Made by a program: the position numbers and the translations under genes. A stretch of 14,200 nucleotides of DNA from Acidimicrobiia bacterium (GTDB lineage: Bacteria > Actinomycetota > Acidimicrobiia > IMCC26256 > JAENVU01), in contig JADGON010000137.1 in the NCBI GenBank assembly GCA_017882945.1, positions 1-14,200 on the forward strand. Reading direction: 5' to 3'. Within the stretch, counting starts at the first letter, position 1; every line of letters begins with the position of its first letter. The notes beneath the pieces were generated by a model, which did not search any database, was not told the origin of the DNA, and worked only from the letters and a program-made list of their open reading frames with translations. Below, piece after piece: positions 6,707-13,274 of this stretch.

Positions 6707-7503
6707 CGCTCGACCCCGGCGTGCGCCTCGGCGACCGCCGCGTCGAGGGCGCTCGAGGAGACGGTGGGCGCGGCCTTGCGTGCGTGGACCAGGAACTCGA
6801 CGTTGCCGGCCGCGCCGCGCAACGGTGACGGCATGACAGCACCGACCCCGAGGCCCGCGGCCGCAAGCCCCTGCACCACCTCGTCGAGCACCGCGCGATG
6901 GATCTCGGGATCGCGCACGATGCCGCCGCGGCTGACCCGTTTCCGGCCGGCCTCGAACTGCGGCTTCACCAACAGGACCAGGTCCGCACCTGCGGTCGTG
7001 AGCCGGCCCAAGGCAGGGGCCACCAACGTCAGCGAGATGAAGGAGAGGTCCGCCACCGCGATCGAGCACGGCTCGTCACCGATCCCGGCCAGCTCCAAGG
7101 TCCGCAGGTTCGTCCGTTCGAGGAGCATCACCCGTGCATCCTGGCGGAGCGACCAGTCGAGCTGCGCCCGGCCGACATCCACCGCGACGACCAGGGCCGC
7201 GCCTCGCTGGAGCAGGCAATCCGTGAATCCACCGGTCGAAGCGCCCGCGTCCAGGGCCCGCGCGTCGCGGACATCCACGGCGAACCGCTCGAGCGCGGCG
7301 TCGAGCTTCTGCCCGCCGCGCGAGACGAATCGGGGCGGATCACCCGTGAGCACGATCGGCTCGTGCTCGTCGACCTGACGGGCGACGGACCGGGTCGGGG
7401 CTCCACCGACGGTGACCCGGCCCTCCTCGACGGCTTCGGCCGCCCGGGTTCGACTGCTCACGAGGCCGCGCCGCACCAGCTCGACATCGAGACGGCGGCG
7501 CAC
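6703..7503 (-). CDS. tlyA: TlyA family rRNA 2'-O-methyltransferase
   Basis: A 266-residue SAM-dependent methyltransferase that 2'-O-methylates cytidines of 16S and/or 23S rRNA. In mycobacteria its loss gives capreomycin resistance. It has an N-terminal S4 RNA-binding domain (about 1-60, MRRRLDVELVRRGLVSSR), then an FtsJ-like Rossmann domain with SAM motif DAGASTGGFTD (85-95). The catalytic K-D-K-E set appears intact as K66 (SRGGQK), D152 (VADLSF), K180 (LLVKPQFE) and E236 (GNVEFL). The start is GTG at 7503, 17 bp after the preceding gene, with a weak GGACGGA in front. The frame is open further upstream but overlaps the previous gene and offers no better start. Overlaps nadK by 4 bp. Confidence 0.96.
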   Translation of the reverse strand: MRRRLDVELVRRGLVSSRTRAAEAVEEGRVTVGGAPTRSVARQVDEHEPIVLTGDPPRFVSRGGQKLDAALERFAVDVRDARALDAGASTGGFTDCLLQRGAALVVAVDVGRAQLDWSLRQDARVMLLERTNLRTLELAGIGDEPCSIAVADLSFISLTLVAPALGRLTTAGADLVLLVKPQFEAGRKRVSRGGIVRDPEIHRAVLDEVVQGLAAAGLGVGAVMPSPLRGAAGNVEFLVHARKAAPTVSSSALDAAVAEAHAGVER

Positions 7504-7520
7504 CGATCCGTCCGCCGCCG

Positions 7521-7964
7521 CTAGGAGGCGGCGGCCTTCGAGGCCGCTTTCTTGGCCGACTTCTTCGCCGACTGCTTGGCCGAGCCGGCCTTCTTGGAGC
7601 CGGCCGGCTTCGACGAGGCGCCCTTCGCCTTGGAGGAGGTCTTCTTCTTGCTCGCCTTCGCCGCGGCCTTGGCCGGCTTCTTCTGCTTGGCCAGCTTCGT
7701 CTCGAGCCGGGCCAGATCCTCCTTGGTGGCGATCCCGAGCGTCTTGACCTGGCGCTGGATCTCCTTGCGGACGATCTCGAGGAGCACGTCGGTGCGCTTC
7801 CGGCTCTCGTCGACCAGATCATCCACGAAGCCCTGGACCTGCTCCTGGGCGAGCTGGCCCTGGCTCACGAGCTCCTTCGCGCGCTTGCGGGCCTGGGTCC
7901 GGGTCATGGCCACGAACTCCGCGCCCGCGTCGAGGTACTTGTTCCAGTCGGGCGGCTGCGGCAT
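7521..7964 (-). CDS. Phasin-like protein with histone H1-like Lys/Ala-rich tail
   Basis: A 147-residue protein. Residues 16-93 form a predicted amphipathic helical/coiled region of the PhaI/PhaF phasin-regulator type (ELVSQGQLAQEQVQGFVDDL, later TLGIATKEDLARLETKL). Residues 93-147 are a disordered tail of Lys, Ala and Ser repeats (KK, AKKSAKKAA) like histone H1 C-termini and PhaF, suggesting nucleic-acid binding. No enzyme motif is seen. The ATG at 7964 has a good Shine-Dalgarno, AGGGAG, 7 bases upstream. It sits where mycobacteria carry the short Rv1693, directly before tlyA. No PHA synthase is nearby, so a granule role is unproven; a nucleoid- or ribosome-associated role is equally possible. 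Confidence 0.8.
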   Translation of the reverse strand: MPQPPDWNKYLDAGAEFVAMTRTQARKRAKELVSQGQLAQEQVQGFVDDLVDESRKRTDVLLEIVRKEIQRQVKTLGIATKEDLARLETKLAKQKKPAKAAAKASKKKTSSKAKGASSKPAGSKKAGSAKQSAKKSAKKAASKAAAS

Positions 7965-7971
7965 GACGCGA

Positions 7972-7977
7972 CTCCCT
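7972..7977 (-). promoter_or_regulatory. Ribosome binding site of the phasin-like gene
   Basis: AGGGAG on the - strand, 7 bases before the ATG at 7964. It is one of the best Shine-Dalgarno matches in the window and fixes this start. Confidence 0.7.
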
Positions 7978-8020
7978 GGGACGGGTCTTCGAGTGCGGGA
8001 CGTCGGGGGAGGGGACCCCG

Positions 8021-8038
8021 GGCGGCGAGGACGCCGCC
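8021..8038 (-). terminator. Intergenic hairpin, 7-bp stem with 4-nt loop; possible terminator or 5' UTR stem
   Basis: GGCGGCG (8021-8027), AGGA, CGCCGCC (8032-8038) is a perfect GC stem between the HAD phosphatase stop and the phasin-like start. No T-tract follows on the - strand, so classical Rho-independent termination is doubtful. If the candidate promoter at 8048-8053 is real, the stem would lie at the very start of the transcript. Confidence 0.4.
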
Positions 8039-8047
8039 GAATCGCCC

Positions 8048-8053
8048 AGGCTA
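8048..8053 (-). promoter_or_regulatory. Candidate -10 element for the phasin-tlyA-nadK-recN-ste operon
   Basis: TAGCCT on the - strand (TAnnnT type), about 84 bases before the phasin-like ATG in the only sizeable gap of this block. No convincing -35 is visible at 17 bp; TTCGAA occurs with a 15-bp spacer. Weak evidence. Confidence 0.3.
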
Positions 8054-8082
8054 CCGCGAGCTTGCGCGTTCGAAGGGCCAGA

Positions 8083-8868
8083 TCAGGAGCCCGTCCCGTG
8101 GCCCTCGAGCAGTCGGGGCACGAGCGCCGCGAGGTCGTCGGCCACGAACGCCGGCGGCGGGACCGGGACCGGCTCCGACGGATCGTGACCGCCGATCCCG
8201 GTCAGCACGAGCGCGAACGGCCAACCGAGCGCGGTCGCCATCGCACCGTCGGTCGACGGCCGGTCTCCCACCATCACGCCCTGGTCACCGAGCCGTCGCC
8301 GGACCATCGCCGCGGCGGGCGGCTCCGGCTTGCCCGCGACCTCGGGACTGCGTCCCGCCGCGGTGGCCACCGCGGCGACGATCGCACCCGCCCCGGGAAG
8401 GACGCGGCCGGCACCCGGATAGGTCGGGTCCGTGTTCGTCGCGACGAAGCGCGCGCCGTCGCGCACCGCAGCGGCCGCGCGATCGAGACCGTCGAAGTCG
8501 AACGTGCGATGCCAGCCGACCACGACGGCATCGACCGGACCCCGATCGACGACCTCGAACCCGGCGTGCTCGAGCGCCTCGACGACACCGGGACCCGCGC
8601 AGGCAAGGATGCGCGCCCCGGCCGACAACGTCGCGCGCAGGTGCTCGGCCGCGGCCTGGGCGCTCGTCAGGACCTCTTCGGCGTCGGCGGCGATCCCGAG
8701 CCGTGCGAACTTCTCGAGGTAGTCCGCGACCCGCAAGCTCGAGTTGTTCGTGAGAAACGCGACCCGCGCGCCACCGTCGCGCAACGCCGTGACTGCTTCC
8801 GGCGAGCCCGGGATCGGCTCGTCGCCGCGCCAGAGCACGCCGTCGAGATCGAGGACGACGACGGTCAC
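8083..8868 (-). CDS. HAD-IIA family phosphatase (NagD/Rv1692-like)
   Basis: A 261-residue HAD-superfamily IIA hydrolase. The nucleophile motif DLDGVLW is at 7-13 (Asp7, Asp9), TNNSS at 40-44, Lys180 in VAGKPEP, and the acidic motif GDRPSTD at 201-207; all four HAD motifs are intact. The type IIA cap between motifs II and III is the NagD-like one. The M. tuberculosis protein at the same position, Rv1692, is reported to be a glycerol-3-phosphate phosphatase. That is the best guess here, but the substrate cannot be read from sequence. The start is GTG at 8868, which overlaps the TPR stop as GTGA, implying translational coupling. The 118-bp gap after it holds a hairpin and a candidate promoter. 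Confidence 0.92.
   Translation of the reverse strand: MTVVVLDLDGVLWRGDEPIPGSPEAVTALRDGGARVAFLTNNSSLRVADYLEKFARLGIAADAEEVLTSAQAAAEHLRATLSAGARILACAGPGVVEALEHAGFEVVDRGPVDAVVVGWHRTFDFDGLDRAAAAVRDGARFVATNTDPTYPGAGRVLPGAGAIVAAVATAAGRSPEVAGKPEPPAAAMVRRRLGDQGVMVGDRPSTDGAMATALGWPFALVLTGIGGHDPSEPVPVPPPAFVADDLAALVPRLLEGHGTGS
8356..8377. repeat. Perfect 22-nt palindrome inside the HAD gene
   Basis: CGCCGCGGTGG followed directly by its reverse complement. It encodes an Ala/Thr-rich stretch (about residues 165-171). Alanine-rich GC-rich coding DNA produces such palindromes easily, so function is doubtful. Confidence 0.8.
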
Positions 8869-9218
8869 TCGGTGACGCGTGCCAGTGCGTCGCGATAGTC
8901 CTCCGAGTCCGGACGCATCACCGTGGCGAGCTTCAGGTGCCCGCGCGCGCGGGCCGGGTCGCCCGCGCGGATCGCGCAGAGACCGAGCCCGAAGTGCGCG
9001 TAGTCGTTGACGGGGTCGAGATCGAGCGCCTTGGCGAACTCGACTTCGGCCTCGGCGAACCGGCGGGTGCGGAAGTACGCCCGGGCCAGGGCCTCCCGGA
9101 TCGACCCCTGCTCGGGCTCCAGATCCCGGGCGCGCCCGAGTGCCACGACCGCGGCGTGCACGTTCCCCGACGAGAGCAGCGCCTGGCCTTCCATGAACCG
9201 CTCATACGCTTCGCTCAT
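8865..9218 (-). CDS. Small tetratricopeptide-repeat protein (Rv1691-like)
   Basis: A 117-residue soluble protein made almost entirely of about three TPR units (roughly 3-35, 38-70 and 72-105; for example AREALARAY-type helices, then FAEAEVEFAKALDLDP and YAHFGLGLCAIRAGDPARARGHL). TPR proteins serve as protein-protein adaptors; no partner can be named. It takes the place of Rv1691 in the mycobacterial gene order, immediately upstream of the HAD phosphatase, which it overlaps by 4 bp. I chose ATG at 9218 because the repeat begins just after it (MSEAYERFMEGQALL). Upstream ATGs at 9260 and 9275 are in frame but add a non-repeat peptide that runs into the divergent gene. No strong Shine-Dalgarno is visible at any of these. 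Confidence 0.85.
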   Translation of the reverse strand: MSEAYERFMEGQALLSSGNVHAAVVALGRARDLEPEQGSIREALARAYFRTRRFAEAEVEFAKALDLDPVNDYAHFGLGLCAIRAGDPARARGHLKLATVMRPDSEDYRDALARVTE

Positions 9219-9279
9219 CGCTGCCGTGCCAGAATCGGTCGACCCGTCTCGTTCGATCATGTGGGAGCAAAACACCGCA

Positions 9280-10485
9280 GTGCCCGAGTTCCTTCCCTTC
9301 CGCGGCCTCCGGTACCGCCACGACGATCTCGCGGCCGTGACTGCCCCACCCTATGACGTGATCGACCCCGAAGAACGGGCGGTCCTGATCGGCCGATCGC
9401 CGCACAACGCGGTACGGCTGCTGCTGCCCGAGGGCGACTACGACGGCGCCGCGCGCGAGCTCGCGGCGTGGCAATCCGACGGCACGCTCACGCTCGATCC
9501 GGAGCCGGCGTTCTACGGGTACCGCATGGAGTTCACCGACGACCGGGGACAGGCCCGCAGCACCGACGGCATCATCGGCGCGCTCACGCTTCCGGCGCGC
9601 GCCGGTGCCGGCGACGTGCTCCCCCACGAGCGCACCATGCCCAAGGCGAAGAGCGACCGGCTCGCGCTGTTGGCGGCCACTCGGGCGAACCTCGACCCGA
9701 TCTGGGGGCTCACGCCGGCAGCCGACCTCCCGGTCGCCGACGGCGCGCCGGTTGCGGTCACGACCGACGATCTGGGCGTGACGCATTCACTGACGCCGAT
9801 CACGGATCCCGTCGGCATCGCCGAGATCCGCCGGGTCGTCGGGTCCGCGCCGCTCGTGCTCGCCGACGGGCACCACCGCTTCGAGACCGCGATCGCGTAC
9901 CGCGACCAGCGGATCGCGGCGGGCAACGCCTCCGAAGCCGACGGCCGCGTCATGTGCCTCGTGGTCGAGCTGGCCGAGGAGCAGCTCTGGGTCCAGCCGA
10001 TCCATCGCCTGCTGAACGGCGTCAGCGCCCCGAGTGCTCTGCGTGTCGCGCTCGGTGCCGGATTCTCGCTCGAGGATCTCGGCCCTGCCACCCCCGAGCG
10101 CGTCGAAGCACTCGAGCGACGCCTCCAGGCGGAAGGGGGAATCGGGCTCGTCGACTCCTCCGGCCTCGCGCGCCTGACCCCGCACCCCGACGCACGCGAG
10201 ACGGCATCTCGCGACCTTCCCGAGGCACTGCGCGACGTTCCGTCCGCGTGGTTCGACGAGCTCGCCGCACCCGCGCTGGCCGGCATCGACATCACGTTCC
10301 GGGCCGACGCGGCGACGGTCGCCGCGCTCGTCGGCAAGGGCGCGGCCGACGCCGCGATCCTGCTGGCCCCCGTCACGGTCGAGCAGATCCGGGCCGCCGC
10401 ACTCGCGGGGGTGCGCATGCCGCAGAAGACGACGTACTTCGCGCCCAAGCCGCGCAGCGGACTTGTCTACCGCCCGCTCGACTGA
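9280..10485 (+). CDS. DUF1015 family protein
   Basis: A 401-residue protein of the widespread DUF1015 family, whose function is not established. Family landmarks are EFLPFRGLRY at the N-terminus, APPYDVI (22-28), HERTMPKAKSDR (116-127), ADGHHRFETA (195-204, with a conserved His-His pair suggestive of a catalytic or metal site) and QPIHRLL. It is cytoplasmic by composition, with no signal peptide or TM segment. The GTG at 9280 is chosen because it gives the family-type N-terminus and has GGGAG about 12 bases upstream. ATG at 9259 is in frame and would add seven residues (MWEQNTA) without a Shine-Dalgarno. It is divergent from the TPR gene across only 61 bp and converges on the methyltransferase gene with a 15-bp gap. 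Confidence 0.88.
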   Translation: MPEFLPFRGLRYRHDDLAAVTAPPYDVIDPEERAVLIGRSPHNAVRLLLPEGDYDGAARELAAWQSDGTLTLDPEPAFYGYRMEFTDDRGQARSTDGIIGALTLPARAGAGDVLPHERTMPKAKSDRLALLAATRANLDPIWGLTPAADLPVADGAPVAVTTDDLGVTHSLTPITDPVGIAEIRRVVGSAPLVLADGHHRFETAIAYRDQRIAAGNASEADGRVMCLVVELAEEQLWVQPIHRLLNGVSAPSALRVALGAGFSLEDLGPATPERVEALERRLQAEGGIGLVDSSGLARLTPHPDARETASRDLPEALRDVPSAWFDELAAPALAGIDITFRADAATVAALVGKGAADAAILLAPVTVEQIRAAALAGVRMPQKTTYFAPKPRSGLVYRPLD

Positions 10486-10500
10486 GATCGGAGAACGCGG

Positions 10501-11898
10501 TCAGCGGGGCGTGCAGGTGAACAGCGTGCGGCTGCCGCTCGGCAGTGCCTCGCGGTGGTCGATGGTGAAGTGCTCCTCGAGCAGCTTCTCGAAGACGTCG
10601 ACGCGGTAGTCCGGGAACATCCCCGGGGGCTTGTTGCCGAGCAGGCGTTGGGCCATCGGGTCGTGCGGCTCGACGAACTCCACGATGAGCCGACCGCCGA
10701 AGCTGCGGAACCAGGAGACGACCTGACCGAGCGGAACGTTCGCCGCGATCGCGAGGTGATGCACCAACGCGAGCGCGAGCACGAGGTCGGGTTGGTCCCG
10801 GTCGGTGAACGCGCTGCGCTCCTCCCCGCGCCAGCCCCGCGCCGGCGACGGATCGACCAGGTTCATCACGAGCGGGAGGATGTTGGTGACGCCGTCTTGG
10901 CGCAACGACCGGTAGAGAACGTCCACGGTCACGTCGTCGGAGTCGACGGCGACGACATACCCACCGCGCTCGGCGACGATGCGTGAGTAGATGCCGTCGT
11001 TGCAGCCCAGGTCCCATGCCAGGCCGACATCGGTGCCGTCGATCGCCTCGCGGAGGAACCGCTCCTTCGCATTGCGGTCCTCGTCGCTGTAGGAGCACGT
11101 CTCGCGGTACGCCTTCCAACCCGAGTCCGCGCGCTTCGAGTGCAGCTTGCGGACCAGCTTGAGCAGCTTGGTCACCGTCGCCTTGGTGAGCTCCTTGCTG
11201 AAGCCCGACTTCTTCAGGTCCTCCTTGATCGCCTGGCCGCCCTGGGTGACGCGGCTCTCGGCGATGCTGTGCAGGTAGACGTGGCGGAACACGCCCTTCT
11301 TGAACTTCTTGCGGCCCGAGAAGATCCGGCGCATCTCGGTCGGGTCGAGACCGTCGAGATGGCCCATGAGGATCCGCTGGAACGACACCCCCAAGTGGGC
11401 TTCGAGCAGCAGTGGGTACAGGAACGTCTGGCAGAACTGCCGGTAGCCGATCCAGGGGCCGCCGGCGATGCGCTCGAACGAGCCGATGTCGATGAAGACC
11501 GGATCCGGGCCGCGCCACTGGACGTTGAAGGCGTAGCCGTCCTTCATCGTCACGTCTTCTTCGAGCGCGGCCAGCAGGATCTCGAGGTGCAGGATCGCTG
11601 CGTCCCGCAGCTGCGCGAACGTCCACTCGTACGGGTACGAGATGAACGGGATGCGCTCGTGCTCGATGACCGCGGCGTACTGGCCCGCGACCTCGACGGG
11701 CACGTCAGCCGGATCCAGCGTCGTCGTGCGGACCGCTCCGCCCTCTTCCATCAGCTTCGGGAAGAAGCGCGTCGCCGCGAGCTGCTCCCAGTCCTGGGCC
11801 GCGGTCGCGTCGAGGCCTCGCAGCACCCGGCGGTCGAGGTAGAAGATCCTCGTCGCGGGGTCGCGAAAGGACGCGGGCTCAGGCCGGACGTCGCTCAC
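10501..11898 (-). CDS. NoeA-like class I SAM-dependent methyltransferase
   Basis: A 465-residue protein. The C-terminal half is a Rossmann methyltransferase: AWDLGCNDGIYSR (294-306) is the SAM loop and VVAVDSDD (315-322) the acidic strand-2 end, followed by NLVDPSPARGW (346-356) and LALALVHHLAI. The N-terminal half (about 10-190) carries the pattern I associate with NoeA-related nodulation-type methyltransferases: FRDPATRIFYLDRRVLRGLD, PFISYPYEWTFAQLRDAAILH and VQWRGPDPVFIDIGSFE. Substrate unknown; relatives often occur with polysaccharide or envelope genes. The start is GTG at 11898, giving MSDVRPEPASF, with no clear Shine-Dalgarno. It lies 27 bp after a small membrane protein gene and is probably co-transcribed from the promoter candidate at 12190-12218. 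Confidence 0.85.
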   Translation of the reverse strand: MSDVRPEPASFRDPATRIFYLDRRVLRGLDATAAQDWEQLAATRFFPKLMEEGGAVRTTTLDPADVPVEVAGQYAAVIEHERIPFISYPYEWTFAQLRDAAILHLEILLAALEEDVTMKDGYAFNVQWRGPDPVFIDIGSFERIAGGPWIGYRQFCQTFLYPLLLEAHLGVSFQRILMGHLDGLDPTEMRRIFSGRKKFKKGVFRHVYLHSIAESRVTQGGQAIKEDLKKSGFSKELTKATVTKLLKLVRKLHSKRADSGWKAYRETCSYSDEDRNAKERFLREAIDGTDVGLAWDLGCNDGIYSRIVAERGGYVVAVDSDDVTVDVLYRSLRQDGVTNILPLVMNLVDPSPARGWRGEERSAFTDRDQPDLVLALALVHHLAIAANVPLGQVVSWFRSFGGRLIVEFVEPHDPMAQRLLGNKPPGMFPDYRVDVFEKLLEEHFTIDHREALPSGSRTLFTCTPR

Positions 11899-11925
11899 CG
11901 TTGAACCGCGGTGGGTGTCGTCGTG

Positions 11926-12129
11926 CTACGTGGCGTCGCCGGCGACGTCGGCATCCGTCGCCAGGGACTGCGCGGCCATGGCTTCCTTCGCCGCACGGCG
12001 GTGCTTGGGTGAGAAGAACGCGACGGTGCGACTCCAGCCCAGCTTGAACACCACCGCGATGCCGGCAAAGCCCGCCGCGATCGCCGACGCGATCAGACTC
12101 CCCGAGTTCGCATCGAGATACGCAAACAT
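11926..12129 (-). CDS. Small single-pass membrane protein upstream of the methyltransferase
   Basis: A 67-residue protein with one hydrophobic helix (about residues 11-30, SLIASAIAAGFAGIAVVFKL) preceded by the short motif DANSGS and followed by a basic segment (SPKHRRAAKEA) and an acidic C-terminus. It resembles small proteins that open with a DPGTGS-type motif plus one TM helix and a KxxW/Rxx basic patch, which I recall beside NoeA-like methyltransferases and sulfatase-like genes. Function unknown. The basic patch after the helix suggests the C-terminus faces the cytoplasm. ATG at 12129 has G-rich sequence (GGGGGG and AGGG) just upstream. A promoter candidate lies about 60 bases upstream. 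Confidence 0.8.
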   Translation of the reverse strand: MFAYLDANSGSLIASAIAAGFAGIAVVFKLGWSRTVAFFSPKHRRAAKEAMAAQSLATDADVAGDAT

Positions 12130-12189
12130 GCGCCCTGACCCCCCAAAAGTCGATCCGTTCGCCGAACGCGCCCCCCGGCGAGGTGGCAG

Positions 12190-12218
12190 AGACTAGCAAC
12201 ACCACGCAGGGTGGACAA
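12190..12218 (-). promoter_or_regulatory. Sigma-70-type promoter candidate for the small membrane protein-methyltransferase pair
   Basis: On the - strand, TTGTCC (12218-12213), a 17-bp spacer, then TAGTCT (12195-12190). The -35 keeps TTG and the -10 fits TAnnnT at optimal spacing. It lies in the 128-bp gap after korB and would give a leader of roughly 55 nt before the ATG at 12129. Confidence 0.55.
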
Positions 12219-12257
12219 CCCGGCGCCGTCCGGGAGCGAACGGCACGGCCCGTGGTG

Positions 12258-13274
12258 CTACCCGACTTCCCAGACGTTGGGGCCACCGATGAGCGCACCG
12301 AGGTCACCGGGCCCACGCTGCTCCTGCGCCGCGGCGAGCTGGAGCTGCACCTCGGATTCGTAGGTCGGCCGTTGCACCGCCCGGAACACCCCGACGGGCG
12401 TGGGCACGATCGGGTGGTCGGCCAGGCGCGACAGCGCGAAGGCCACGGTCGGGTCGGTCCGGAACTCGTCGTGGACGAGGACCGCGTCCTCCCCCACCTC
12501 GCCGATGTCGACGATCTCGGCCTCGCCGTACTTGTTGAGCCGCACGCCCTTGTCGTTCTCGGCGCCGAAGCGGATCGGCTCTCCGTGGCGCAGCTCGATG
12601 AGCATCTCGGGACGGTTGTCCTTGGTCAGGATCGCCGAGAACGCGCCGTCGTTGAACACGTTGCAGTTCTGGTAGATCTCCACGAACGCCGAGCCCTTGT
12701 GCTCGTGCGCGCGGCGGAAGACCTGCTGCATGTGCTTGCGGTCCATGTCGTGGGTGCGCGCGACGAAGGTCGCCTCCGCGCCGAGCGCGAGGGACAGCGG
12801 GTTGAACGGGTGGTCGAGCGATCCGAACGGCGAGCTCTTCGTGACCTTGCCGAGCTCGCTCGTCGGCGAGTACTGACCCTTCGTGAGGCCGTAGATCTGG
12901 TTGTTGAACAAGAGGATCGTGAAGTTGACGTTCCGACGGAGCGCGTGGATGAGGTGGTTCCCGCCGATCGAGAGGCCGTCGCCGTCACCCGTGACCACCC
13001 ACACGTCGAGGTCGGGCCGGGCGACCGCGACGCCGGTGGCGACCGCGGGCGCACGACCGTGGATGCTGTGCACGCCGTAGGTGTTCATGTAGTACGGGAA
13101 CCGGCTCGAGCAGCCGATGCCGCTGACGAACACCTGGTTCTCGGGCTTGCCGCCCAGCTCCGGCATGAGGAGCTGCAGTGCGGTGAGCACCGAGTAGTCC
13201 CCGCAGCCCGGACACCAGCGGACCTCCTGGTCCGACGAGAAGTCCTTGCGGGTCAGGGCGACCGGGTCAGCCAT
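12258..13274 (-). CDS. korB: 2-oxoacid (2-oxoglutarate):ferredoxin oxidoreductase, beta subunit
   Basis: A 338-residue thiamine-diphosphate-binding beta subunit. With KorA it converts 2-oxoglutarate and CoA to succinyl-CoA and CO2, reducing ferredoxin. Cys21 and Cys24 (WCPGCGDYSVL), Cys55 (GIGCSSRFPYY) and Cys204 (QNCNVFND) form the expected Fe4S4 ligand set. The TPP/Mg motif is GDGDGLSIGGNHLIHALRRN (96-115) with NNQIYGLTKGQYSPTS (124-139). ATG at 13274 overlaps the korA stop by 8 bases and has GGAG 7 bases upstream. Mycobacteria have the same pair (Rv2454c/Rv2455c). The beta subunit looks full length and all key residues are present. Pyruvate or other 2-oxoacids cannot be excluded as substrate. 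Confidence 0.94.
   Translation of the reverse strand: MADPVALTRKDFSSDQEVRWCPGCGDYSVLTALQLLMPELGGKPENQVFVSGIGCSSRFPYYMNTYGVHSIHGRAPAVATGVAVARPDLDVWVVTGDGDGLSIGGNHLIHALRRNVNFTILLFNNQIYGLTKGQYSPTSELGKVTKSSPFGSLDHPFNPLSLALGAEATFVARTHDMDRKHMQQVFRRAHEHKGSAFVEIYQNCNVFNDGAFSAILTKDNRPEMLIELRHGEPIRFGAENDKGVRLNKYGEAEIVDIGEVGEDAVLVHDEFRTDPTVAFALSRLADHPIVPTPVGVFRAVQRPTYESEVQLQLAAAQEQRGPGDLGALIGGPNVWEVG

Noticed and set aside
5597..7378. Long + strand open frame opposite nadK and tlyA
   Set aside because: Spans several real genes and the junctions between them; no recognisable fold or start context.
9590..9603. CCGGCGCGCGCCGG palindrome in the DUF1015 gene
   Set aside because: Simple GC-only alternating sequence; expected at this base composition.
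10486..10500. Bidirectional terminator between DUF1015 and the methyltransferase
   Set aside because: The 15-bp gap holds no inverted repeat or T-run.
10373..11626. - strand open frame of about 417 codons overlapping the methyltransferase in another frame
   Set aside because: Arg/Gly/Pro-rich out-of-frame translation of the methyltransferase gene.
12219..12257. Possible Rho-independent terminator after korB
   Set aside because: Only a 5-bp CCCGG/CCGGG stem (about 12219-12234) followed by TTGT, and it abuts the promoter candidate; no real T-tract.
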